Assembly (NCBI GenBank): GCA_017849585.1
Contig: JAFIGT010000018.1
Span: 1-64,000, forward strand
From: Verrucomicrobium sp.
GTDB lineage: Bacteria; Verrucomicrobiota; Verrucomicrobiia; Methylacidiphilales; UBA1321
Reading direction: 5' to 3'
Length of the DNA: 64,000 nt
Made by a program: the position numbers and the translations under genes. The notes beneath the pieces were generated by a model. The model saw only the letters and a list, made by a program, of their open reading frames with translations, did no database searches and was not told the DNA's origin. Shown here one piece after another: positions 17,585 through 27,609 of this stretch; position 1 is the first letter of the stretch, and each line of letters starts with the position of its first letter.

Positions 17585-18124
17585 TCAAAACGCATTCTGC
17601 AGATACCAGCCCTGGGGACGCACAATCCATTTGTTCGTCCCGGTGGCGTAGGCCTGATCCGTCGTGCCACTAAGCTCCACCACCAGCTTGCCGCGGAAAT
17701 TGTAAATCGTCACCCGTGAGGTGGGGAGGAGCACGATCTGTGTGCCGAAAACCACCTTGATCCGTTTCGCGAGCGGGACATCAGTCCCCTTCTTCGTCTT
17801 GGCGATGAAAAGCTGGCTGGCTTCGTCGAAGCGCACGCCGGGAAACGGACAGTCGTAGGTCTCGCGATTGGTCACGGCACTTTGCTCCTCCGCATAAGCG
17901 CCGGGAGAAAAGACGAGTTGCGCGCGGAACTCTTTTTTCGCCGCATCCCAGACGAGCTTGTGGTCGTCCATGTCCCCGTAGGCCCAGCTTTGGGGCGTTT
18001 CGGGACTGATGATCTGGACCTTGACCACTTTCGCGGACGCGGCGGACTTCGGAGTTTGCGCGGACAAAATGCCCGGCAGTAAAAGAACTCCAACCCAGAA
18101 CCAACGGAAAAGCGGTCGCATCAT
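17585..18124 (-). CDS. Secreted protein of unknown function
   Basis: About 179 residues from ATG 18124, which gives a clean signal peptide (MMRPLFRW...GILSAQ). The mature part is mostly beta with short charged repeats (KVQIISPETPQSWAYGD, VRFDEASQLFIAKTKKG) and no family was recognised. It starts 11 bp downstream of the CAAX-type protease gene on the same strand, suggesting a shared transcript. It is convergent with hisJ. Confidence 0.7.
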   Translation of the reverse strand: MMRPLFRWFWVGVLLLPGILSAQTPKSAASAKVVKVQIISPETPQSWAYGDMDDHKLVWDAAKKEFRAQLVFSPGAYAEEQSAVTNRETYDCPFPGVRFDEASQLFIAKTKKGTDVPLAKRIKVVFGTQIVLLPTSRVTIYNFRGKLVVELSGTTDQAYATGTNKWIVRPQGWYLQNAF

Positions 18125-18135
18125 GGGCGCAGTTT

Positions 18136-18846
18136 TTACCAAAAGTACCAGCGTTGCGACACCAAAACGTAAGCGCCGAGTAACAAATTCGTGACGCCGT
18201 GGGCGATCATGACCGCGCCGAGGCTCTTGGTGCGGATGAACCACCAACCGTAGAGCACACCGACCGCGAGGCCGAGCGGCCATTGCACCCCATGAACACA
18301 AGCAAAGGCGACCGTGGTGACGGCAAAGGAAAAGAATCCGTAGGTGCCCATGGGCACTTTCTCGAAGTTGTCATTGATGACGTCCTTCTGCGTCTCGGGA
18401 ATCAGAAAGCGCATGAGGAAGCCGCGCCAGAAGAGTTCCTCCATGATCGGCACGACAATCGTCGCGCCGAGAATGCGGAACGCGGCGAGTCCAGCGACCA
18501 TTTCCCAACCCCAACCCGAGTCCTTGAAGAGGAACGGATTGAAGCCCTTGGTCAACTCCTCCGCGGTGCGCTTGATCAGGACGAAATCGAGTCCGACCCA
18601 GATCACGCAAGCGATGGCCCCGATGGCGGCCGACTGCCAGATGATCGGTTTGGTGAGCGGACCGAACTCGGGGAAGCGCCTCCAGAGGAGCACGAGGACC
18701 ATGCCAACGCAAAAGGTCTTGATCGGATAGACGATGTAGACCGCGCGCGGGTCGAGCGATTCCAGCCAGAGGAAAAAACCGAATAAAAAGAACGGCGCGA
18801 AATAGGGGAAAATCGGGTCACTCGAAAGCTGCTTCCAAAACTTCAT
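18136..18846 (-). CDS. CAAX-protease-related membrane protein (CPBP family, PEP-CTERM-associated type)
   Basis: 236 residues with 6 to 8 hydrophobic segments. The CPBP/Rce1 metalloprotease motifs are present: EELFWRGFLMR (Glu135-Glu136 region), FACVHGVQWP and HGVTNLLLGAYVL. The C-terminus QRWYFW is what I recall of the subgroup associated with PEP-CTERM/exosortase sorting. It would cleave or process membrane or lipid-linked substrates in the inner membrane. No exosortase gene is in the window. Closely followed by the secreted protein gene. Confidence 0.8.
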   Translation of the reverse strand: MKFWKQLSSDPIFPYFAPFFLFGFFLWLESLDPRAVYIVYPIKTFCVGMVLVLLWRRFPEFGPLTKPIIWQSAAIGAIACVIWVGLDFVLIKRTAEELTKGFNPFLFKDSGWGWEMVAGLAAFRILGATIVVPIMEELFWRGFLMRFLIPETQKDVINDNFEKVPMGTYGFFSFAVTTVAFACVHGVQWPLGLAVGVLYGWWFIRTKSLGAVMIAHGVTNLLLGAYVLVSQRWYFW

Positions 18847-18929
18847 GACAGGGGTCCTTGATTGAGGGAGGAATTTTTGACGAAATTAACGGAATTTACG
18901 AAATGAGGGAAAGACTTTAAAACAGGATT

Positions 18930-21416
<2,487 letters not shown>

Positions 21417-21429
21417 GGAATGGAGGGAG

Positions 21430-21470
21430 CGGTTATCAATACCACCGATCCCGGCTCGCGGCAATAACCG
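21430..21470. promoter_or_regulatory. Inverted repeat between divergent U32 and larB genes
   Basis: CGGTTAT (21430-21436) and ATAACCG (21464-21470) are a 7 bp perfect inverted repeat with a 27 bp spacer in the short divergent promoter region. It may be a regulator site; no other support. Confidence 0.25.
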
Positions 21471-21533
21471 AACTCCCGCTTACCAGTTGAAAAATTCCAA
21501 ATCGCGGCGATGATAGGAGCCATCCTTTTCATC

Positions 21534-22241
21534 ATGAAGAAATCTCCCGCGACGAAACCCGCCTTTGTGGATCTCGGCTTTGCCAAGGTCGATCTCCAGC
21601 GCCGCCACCGGCAGGGCCATGGCGAGGTCATTTTCGCCCCCGGCAAGACCGCCGCGCAGATCACCGCCATCGCCCGGGAATTGGTCAAGCGCGAGGGGTT
21701 CGCCCTCGTCTCCCGCATCGATCCGGCCCAAGCCCGCGCCGTGCGCAAAAGCTTCCGCAAATCGGTCTGGCACGAAACCGCGCGGATTCTCACCATCGGC
21801 CAGCAAAAGATTGCCCCCCTGCCCGGCTTTGTGGCCGTGCTGTGCGCCGGGACGAGTGATCTGCCGGTCGCGGAGGAAGCGGCCGTGACAGCCGAGTCGT
21901 TCGGCCAGCCGGTGAAACGGATCTACGACGTCGGCGTGGCGGGACTGCATCGTCTCCTCGCGCATGAGGACGGCCTGCGCGATGCCCGCGTGCTCATTGT
22001 CGTCGCCGGAATGGAAGGCGCGTTGCCGAGCGTGGTCGCGGGACTCGTCGATCGCCCTGTCATCGCGGTGCCGACCAGCGTCGGATACGGTGCCAGCTTT
22101 GGCGGTGTGGCGGCGTTGCTCGGGATGCTCAACTCCTGCGGGTCGGGGGTCACCGTCGTGAATATTGATAATGGATTTGGCGCGGCCTTCGCGGCGGTGC
22201 AGATCAACCGGCTTTCTCTTCAAACACCTCAACACTCATGA
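21534..22241 (+). CDS. larB: Nickel pincer cofactor biosynthesis protein LarB
   Basis: About 235 residues from ATG 21534 (an in-frame ATG at 21510 would add eight). LarB carboxylates and hydrolyses nicotinic acid adenine dinucleotide, the first step toward the nickel-pincer nucleotide cofactor. The PurE-like fold is visible: an early DLGFAKVDLQRRHRQGHGEVIFAPGK segment, VLCAGTSDLPVAEEAA, RIYDVGVAGLHRLL, VVAGMEGALPSVVAGL, VPTSVGYG. It overlaps larC by four bases (ATGA), so both are made together. No larE or larA is in the window. Confidence 0.9.
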   Translation: MKKSPATKPAFVDLGFAKVDLQRRHRQGHGEVIFAPGKTAAQITAIARELVKREGFALVSRIDPAQARAVRKSFRKSVWHETARILTIGQQKIAPLPGFVAVLCAGTSDLPVAEEAAVTAESFGQPVKRIYDVGVAGLHRLLAHEDGLRDARVLIVVAGMEGALPSVVAGLVDRPVIAVPTSVGYGASFGGVAALLGMLNSCGSGVTVVNIDNGFGAAFAAVQINRLSLQTPQHS

Positions 22242-23632
22242 AAACGCTCTATTTCAATTGTTTTTCCGGTGCCAGCGGCGACATGCTCGTCGGCTCGCTG
22301 ATCGATCTCGGCGTGAAACTTTCCGCCATTGAATGGGAACTCGGAAAGCTCGAGTTGCCGGACAAATTTCATCTCCACGCCAATCGCGACCAGCGCCAGA
22401 ACGTGACCGGAATCAAGTTCACCGTGCACGACGAATCGACACACCAATGCTGCGGTCACGATCATGGGCACGACCACGGCCACAGTCACGAGCACGAACA
22501 CCAGCATGCGGAACACTCCCATTCCCACCCGCATGAACACGCGCACGGGGCTGAGCATTCCCATGATCACGAGCACGCGCACGAAGACGCCGACGACGGC
22601 AGCGAGTTCATCCACGAGCAAGGCCACGCACACAGTCATGAACACGGGCATGCACACACCCATGGGCGTAATCACGATGAGATCCGCAAGCTGATCACCG
22701 ACAGCGCGCTCTCCGATTTCGTGAAGCAACGCGCCCTCGCGGTTTTCCAACGCATCGCGGTGGTCGAAGGCAAGATCCACGGCGTCGCGCCGGAGAAGGT
22801 CACCTTCCACGAAGTCGGTGCGCTCGATTCGATCATCGACATCATCAGCTTCTGCGTCGGCATCGAGAAACTCGGCCGGCCCCGCGTGCTGGCGAGTCCG
22901 CTGGTTGAAGGCACCGGCTGGGTCGATTGCGCGCACGGCCGCTTTCCGGTTCCTTCCACCGCCACGCTGGAACTGCTCGCGGGCATTCCGCTGACGCAGG
23001 TCGACGAACCGCATGAGCTCCTCACCCCGACCGGTGCGGCGTTGCTGGCCGAGTTCGCCGAAGAGTTCGCGCCGATGCAGGGATTGAAGACCGAAAAAGT
23101 CGGCTACGGTCTCGGCACGCGCCATTTGAAATCCCGCCCCAACGTGGTCCGCGCGATTCTCGGTGAAGTGGTGGAAGCGTCCACCTCCGCTGCGGAAGAA
23201 CAGGACACGATTGTTGTGCTCGAGACGAATCTCGACGATCTGCCGGGCGAGTTGATCGGCGACGCGCAGGAAAAGCTGTTCGCCGCCGGAGCGCTCGATG
23301 TGTTTTATCAACCGATCCAGATGAAGAAAAACCGGCCCGGCGTGTTGCTCTCCGTGCTCGCCTCGCCCGCCGATGCGGACAAACTGGCCGATTTGATTCT
23401 CACGCACACCTCCGCCTTCGGTGTGCGTCGCACGACCGCCGAGCGCGCGAAATTGCGCCGCGAGATCAAGACGGTGACAACGCCGTTCGGCGCGGTGGAA
23501 GTGAAGCTCGGTTATCGGGGAGACAAGCTCGTGCAAGTTGCGCCCGAATTTGAATCAGCCCGCAAGATTGCCGACGCAAAAAATGTGCCGTTGCAAAAAG
23601 TGTACGATGCCGCGCGGCAGGCAATCAGCTAA
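22238..23632 (+). CDS. larC: Nickel insertion protein LarC with long histidine-rich loop
   Basis: 464 residues, one uninterrupted frame (in some lactobacilli larC is split by a programmed frameshift). LarC is the CTP-dependent nickel cyclometallase that inserts Ni into the pincer nucleotide. It starts with FNCFSGASGDMLVGSLIDLG, has the FHEVGALDSIIDI and STATLELLAGIPL motifs, and LETNLDDLPGE in the C-terminal half. Residues about 68-150 hold roughly 30 histidines in H-x-H repeats, probably a nickel store. Immediately followed by a dehydrogenase-like gene (17 bp). Confidence 0.92.
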   Translation: MKTLYFNCFSGASGDMLVGSLIDLGVKLSAIEWELGKLELPDKFHLHANRDQRQNVTGIKFTVHDESTHQCCGHDHGHDHGHSHEHEHQHAEHSHSHPHEHAHGAEHSHDHEHAHEDADDGSEFIHEQGHAHSHEHGHAHTHGRNHDEIRKLITDSALSDFVKQRALAVFQRIAVVEGKIHGVAPEKVTFHEVGALDSIIDIISFCVGIEKLGRPRVLASPLVEGTGWVDCAHGRFPVPSTATLELLAGIPLTQVDEPHELLTPTGAALLAEFAEEFAPMQGLKTEKVGYGLGTRHLKSRPNVVRAILGEVVEASTSAAEEQDTIVVLETNLDDLPGELIGDAQEKLFAAGALDVFYQPIQMKKNRPGVLLSVLASPADADKLADLILTHTSAFGVRRTTAERAKLRREIKTVTTPFGAVEVKLGYRGDKLVQVAPEFESARKIADAKNVPLQKVYDAARQAIS

Positions 23633-23649
23633 CTGATTTCACTACCACT

Positions 23650-24531
23650 ATGAAACCCACCATCGCGTTTGTCGGAGTCGGTCGCATGGGCGCCAACATG
23701 GCGCGCCGTTTGAAAGATCAGGGCTACACGGTCACCGCCGTGTATGATGTGCAGGCACCGTCGGCCGTGGAACTCGCCGGGGAGCTTTCGTGTACGGCGG
23801 CCACCACACTCGCGGAAGTCACAGCTGCGGCCGACGCCATCATCACAGTCGTGACCGACGATGCGGCGATGCGGAACATCTTCACCAACGCGACGGACAA
23901 CCTGCTCGTGAACGCGAAGGGCAAGACCTTCCTCAATTGCGCGACGGTGACGCCGTCGTTGCATGTGGAGATCGAAGCGCTCGCCGCGAAAGCCGGGGCC
24001 GCGTCGCTCGAGGCGTGCATGGCATCAAGCATCACCCAGGCACGCGAAGGCACGCTCTATTTGATGTGCGCGGGCAAAGAGAGCGTCTTTGAAAATGTGA
24101 AACCCGTGCTCACGTCACTGAGCGCGTCGCTACGGTACATCGGTGCCGCCGGAACCGCCGCGCAGGTGAAAGCGCTGGTGAACATGGTGATGAATATCAA
24201 CACGGCGGGACTGGCGGAAGGTCTTGGGCTGGGCCACGCGCTTGGGCTCGATCTGACCATGCTGCGCGAAGTGTTTTCCCAAACTGGCGCGGCGTCGCGC
24301 GTGCTCGTCACCGATGGCGAAGATATGCAGAACCGCGATCATACGTGCTTTTTTTCCGCCGCGCATGCCGCAAAGGATTCCGGTATCGCGCTCTCGCTGG
24401 CGCAGGAAGCGAAGCTCACGCTCCCCCTTGCCACCGCAACGAAAGCGCAGTATGACGAGATGGTAAAGCGCGGACTCGGCCAGCTCGACAAGTCGGGTGT
24501 GGCGGAGTTGACGTTCCGAGGGCGCAGTTAA
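23650..24531 (+). CDS. Beta-hydroxyacid dehydrogenase-like NAD(P)-binding protein
   Basis: 293 residues. The N-terminus has FVGVGRMGANMARRLKDQG, the NAD(P)-binding motif of 3-hydroxyisobutyrate/glyoxylate reductases, and the C-terminal helical domain has AAQVKALVNMVMNINTAGLAEGLGLGHALGLD with the expected catalytic Lys. The substrate-binding segment that normally reads D-x-PVSGG reads EACMASS instead, so substrate or activity may differ. It sits 17 bp after larC and may act on a product of a nickel-pincer racemase or epimerase; that link is inference. Confidence 0.83.
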   Translation: MKPTIAFVGVGRMGANMARRLKDQGYTVTAVYDVQAPSAVELAGELSCTAATTLAEVTAAADAIITVVTDDAAMRNIFTNATDNLLVNAKGKTFLNCATVTPSLHVEIEALAAKAGAASLEACMASSITQAREGTLYLMCAGKESVFENVKPVLTSLSASLRYIGAAGTAAQVKALVNMVMNINTAGLAEGLGLGHALGLDLTMLREVFSQTGAASRVLVTDGEDMQNRDHTCFFSAAHAAKDSGIALSLAQEAKLTLPLATATKAQYDEMVKRGLGQLDKSGVAELTFRGRS

Positions 24532-24648
24532 TCCTCGCCAACGGAATAGGGGGAAAAGCTTTCTCGTTTTGAGATTGAACTCGCCACAATTCGCACTAAG
24601 AATTCCAGCCAACGAAGTGCCGCAATAGGCATCGATGGCATATCCACC

Positions 24649-25365
24649 ATGGATCACTTTAAGATCACCCAAGATTTTTTTAACAGCCGGGTCAAACCCA
24701 TTCTCTCCTACTCCAGCCGCCGGAGAATCGACATTCTACTGGACAACGTTGCAGACAAAACGGTATTGGACCTTGGTTGTGTCGAACATCAAGCCGCGAT
24801 TTCCAACAAGACGCAATGGTGGCTGCATTCCTTGATCAAGAAAAAAGCGAAAACCCTGGTGGGTGTCGATTACGATCAAGCTGCCTGTGCGGAACTCAAT
24901 AAAAAGGGCTATGATATCCGCGTTGCGAATGTGGAATCGTTCGACCTGGGCGAAAAATTCGATATCGTCATGTCCGGAGAGTTATTCGAACACTTGACCA
25001 ATCATCGCTCTTTTCTTGAATCGGTTAGGCGTCATCTAAATGAAGAGGGCGTCTGGATTGCCAGCATGCCAAATGGGAATTCGTTTAATTACTTCATGCA
25101 GACTTTAGTATTTGAGCACGAGGTGGACGCTTGGGATCATGCTTCGTTTTTCACCCCGACGACCCTGAGCGTCATGTTGAAAAAATGCGGCTTTACCCCG
25201 GTCAAGATCATCCTCTATCAACCGGATGAGATCTATCATCACGACCGTATTCACCATCGAATTGCAGCCTATCTCTTCAATCGATTCATGCAACTGGTGT
25301 GCATGGTTCGCCCTTGCCTGGCGCGAGGTCTGATTGTCGTCGCAAAAGCCGATCCCAAGACTTGA
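24649..25365 (+). CDS. Class I SAM-dependent methyltransferase
   Basis: 238 residues. SAM-binding features: VLDLGCVEHQ (motif I, with the glycine-rich DLGC), LVGVDYDQAACAEL (acidic end of strand 2), DIVMSGELFEHLTNHRSFLESVRRHL (motif IV and post-motif helix). The C-terminal part is consistent with small-molecule or glycan methyltransferases rather than DNA enzymes. It starts a plus-strand run with the nucleotidyltransferase-fold gene 4 bp downstream and glycosyltransferases further on. Confidence 0.82.
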   Translation: MDHFKITQDFFNSRVKPILSYSSRRRIDILLDNVADKTVLDLGCVEHQAAISNKTQWWLHSLIKKKAKTLVGVDYDQAACAELNKKGYDIRVANVESFDLGEKFDIVMSGELFEHLTNHRSFLESVRRHLNEEGVWIASMPNGNSFNYFMQTLVFEHEVDAWDHASFFTPTTLSVMLKKCGFTPVKIILYQPDEIYHHDRIHHRIAAYLFNRFMQLVCMVRPCLARGLIVVAKADPKT

Positions 25366-25369
25366 AGCA

Positions 25370-25885
25370 GTGCCCCTGCCCACCTTCAACGCCAACGGAC
25401 TGCTGCCCTCGGGCATCCATGATTGCTCGCTCGCCGAGGCGGAAAAGCGGTTCGTCCTGAATCCGCATCGCGCGGAGATGTGGCAGCGGCTGCTGAAATT
25501 CGTCGACTGGACGCGGTCGCTCGATACGTTCGACATCCTGTACCTCGACGGCGGTTACATCAGCGACAAGCCGCGCCCAGAGGACATCGATGTGATCCTG
25601 CAGACGCGGGCGAAGTATGGCACCGAAGCGCTGGAGAGCATGACGCCGTTTTTCCTGAAGGGACTCGATACGATTTTCTCCGAGTACGGGGTGCATCTCC
25701 ATTTCTGGAGCGAGGGATTTCCCGGCGGCATCCACGATTTCCGGCTCTTCTTTCAATACGTGCGCCCGCAGGACGCCGCGCCTCGTGGTCTCGCTCCCGG
25801 CGCGACCAAGGGCATTCTGCGCGTGCAGTTCAACGGACGCACGGCCCCCTTGCCGCAACGCGAACTGGCGGAGGCGTCCTCATGA
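25370..25885 (+). CDS. Nucleotidyltransferase-fold protein (DUF6932-like)
   Basis: About 171 residues from GTG 25370, four bases after the methyltransferase stop; a TTG at 25334 would overlap it. It opens with LPTFNANGLLPSGIHDC, the start I associate with DUF6932. The nucleotidyltransferase core is visible: DGG at 60-62, then EDIDV with Asp72 and Asp74 as the paired metal ligands. Its stop overlaps the start of the next gene (ATGA). Such stand-alone NTase-fold proteins with a small partner are often toxin-antitoxin or defence components; function here is unknown. Confidence 0.68.
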   Translation: MPLPTFNANGLLPSGIHDCSLAEAEKRFVLNPHRAEMWQRLLKFVDWTRSLDTFDILYLDGGYISDKPRPEDIDVILQTRAKYGTEALESMTPFFLKGLDTIFSEYGVHLHFWSEGFPGGIHDFRLFFQYVRPQDAAPRGLAPGATKGILRVQFNGRTAPLPQRELAEASS

Positions 25886-26838
25886 CCTGGCGCAAGAATC
25901 TCGATCAGCAAGCGCGCCGATTGCACCAGCAGATCGCCGCGACGCAACGGCTCGTGCTCGATGCGGGCGGCAGCGAGGAACAGCTCACCCAGGCGTGCGC
26001 GCCCTATTATCAACTCCTCGACCGGCTCTATACGGAGGATCTTCCCCTCGCCAACGCGATGGACGACTCCGATCTGCTCCTGCACCTCGACGGGTCGGGA
26101 CTGCAGACGGTCAATCCCCGGCTCTCCCTCGTCGCGGGTGTTTTTGGCGACGTGCGCAAACAGGTCAGCACGATGATTAAAACGCTGGCCGGGGCGATGC
26201 ACGAAACCCTGACGCTACCGAAAGAGATCGACCTCGGCCTCTGTTCGTTCGCGCGGGGCAGTCTCTACCTCGGCTTCAGCCTGCCCGAGCCGGGCGAGAA
26301 TTATAAATTCCTGAGCGGCGATCCTCTCGTCGCCGCGAGCCGCGAGGCGTTGCACACCATCGGCGCACTCACGGGCGATCTCGACCGCACTGACGCCTAC
26401 GAAAAAGTCGCCCACGATTTCCCCGATCCGTTGCTGCGCGATGCGGGGCTCACCGCCGTCGCCCACCTCGCTCCCTCGGGTCGACGCGGTATCGAGACTG
26501 TCGATCTCACCGGCAATTGTCTCCCCGACAAGCGCTGGCGACATCTCACGCTCGACACCCGGCAGCGAGTCAAGACGTGGCTCGACAAGCCGGTGCTCGG
26601 CACGGAATCGGTCACGCTTGTGGGGACGGTGCGCGAAATCGACCTCGACGCCCGCCGCATTGAATTGCGCCAGATCGAGAGCAAAGAGCTGACCTCCCTG
26701 CGAGGTATTTATCCGGCCGGGTACGACCGCACGGCCAAGTCGTGGATCGATCGCCGCGTGCGGCTTACTGGCAGAGTGGAGTCGTTTCAAGGGAAACCCC
26801 GCCTCATGCAAGTCGGCCAACTCGACGTTATCGGTTAA
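25882..26838 (+). CDS. Unknown protein, partner of the nucleotidyltransferase-fold gene
   Basis: 318 residues, start ATG 25882 overlapping the previous stop, so the pair is translationally coupled. The N-terminal 40 residues are charged and helical (LDQQARRLHQQIAATQRL); the middle is alpha/beta with FARGSLYLGFSLPEPG. From about 245 the tail (VTLVGTVREIDLDARRIELRQ... VRLTGRVESFQGKPRLMQV) alternates hydrophobic residues like an OB or other small beta-barrel. No family was recognised. Likely functions with the NTase-fold protein. Confidence 0.75.
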   Translation: MTWRKNLDQQARRLHQQIAATQRLVLDAGGSEEQLTQACAPYYQLLDRLYTEDLPLANAMDDSDLLLHLDGSGLQTVNPRLSLVAGVFGDVRKQVSTMIKTLAGAMHETLTLPKEIDLGLCSFARGSLYLGFSLPEPGENYKFLSGDPLVAASREALHTIGALTGDLDRTDAYEKVAHDFPDPLLRDAGLTAVAHLAPSGRRGIETVDLTGNCLPDKRWRHLTLDTRQRVKTWLDKPVLGTESVTLVGTVREIDLDARRIELRQIESKELTSLRGIYPAGYDRTAKSWIDRRVRLTGRVESFQGKPRLMQVGQLDVIG

Positions 26839-26895
26839 TTCACACCCCAAAAACGGCCATGGACATGCCGCGATGCACCCTCTAGGATCACGATT

Positions 26896-27609
26896 ATGTC
26901 CGATCCGGATTCCACAGAACCCGTGCCGTCGCCTTTTGAATTGCCGCCGCTTGCCCAGTTGGGCGCGGTGACTGGACGCTTTGTCCATGATCTGGCCAAT
27001 GACATTTCCAGCGCCGCAACGCTGATGACACTCATCGCCGAACCCGACAGCGGCAGCGCTCCCGCCAAGGAGGATCTCGACGAACTCAACGCCGCGCTCG
27101 AACGCGCTGTGACCCAGATCCATCATTTCGGTGCCACCGTCCGTTCGCTACGCCCCGCTCCCGAACCGGTGCCCTACGCCCATATCGAGCCGCCGATCCG
27201 GGCGCTCTGCACCCACTACGGACTGACCTTGACCGTCGGTCCAGAGCTGCTTCCCGACACCCCCGTGCTGTGCCATCCCACGTGGTTGCTCCACTGCCTC
27301 GACTACGCCGCGCGGCTGCATCCCTCCCCCGAAACGCGAGTGACGATCACCCTCGTTCCCGCCAAATCCGTCACGCCCCCGGTGGATTTCTATTCCATCG
27401 ACAAGCCAAGCCACCTGTTCAGCGTCGTCTTTACCTTTCCCGCCGGGACCTCCATCCCCGCGCTGAATGAAAAGAAAACGGAGAACCAACCCTACTTCAT
27501 CACGCACGAACTGCTGCGCCACATGCGGGGATTTCTCCTGCAAACAAACGCTGCGGGCACCCTTGAATTGGGACTGTATTTGAGCTCGGCGGCAGTTTCC
27601 CCCGCCTGA
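26896..27609 (+). CDS. Degenerate histidine kinase / ChpT-like phosphotransferase
   Basis: 237 residues. An H-box is seen at GRFVHDLANDISSAATL with His31, resembling the dimerisation helix of ChpT-like phosphotransferases and HisKA kinases. The rest resembles a HATPase domain in outline (ALERAVTQIHHFGATVRSL, then a beta-rich C-terminus ending LELGLYLSS), but no N, G1 or G2 ATP-binding boxes are visible. It may relay phosphate or only dimerise. Its stop overlaps the next start (TGATG at 27609). Confidence 0.55.
   Translation: MSDPDSTEPVPSPFELPPLAQLGAVTGRFVHDLANDISSAATLMTLIAEPDSGSAPAKEDLDELNAALERAVTQIHHFGATVRSLRPAPEPVPYAHIEPPIRALCTHYGLTLTVGPELLPDTPVLCHPTWLLHCLDYAARLHPSPETRVTITLVPAKSVTPPVDFYSIDKPSHLFSVVFTFPAGTSIPALNEKKTENQPYFITHELLRHMRGFLLQTNAAGTLELGLYLSSAAVSPA

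Noticed and set aside
22229-23536. Long minus-strand frame (435 codons) opposite larC
   Set aside because: It is antisense to a well-supported gene; its length comes from the high G+C and the repetitive His codons, and it resembles no protein.
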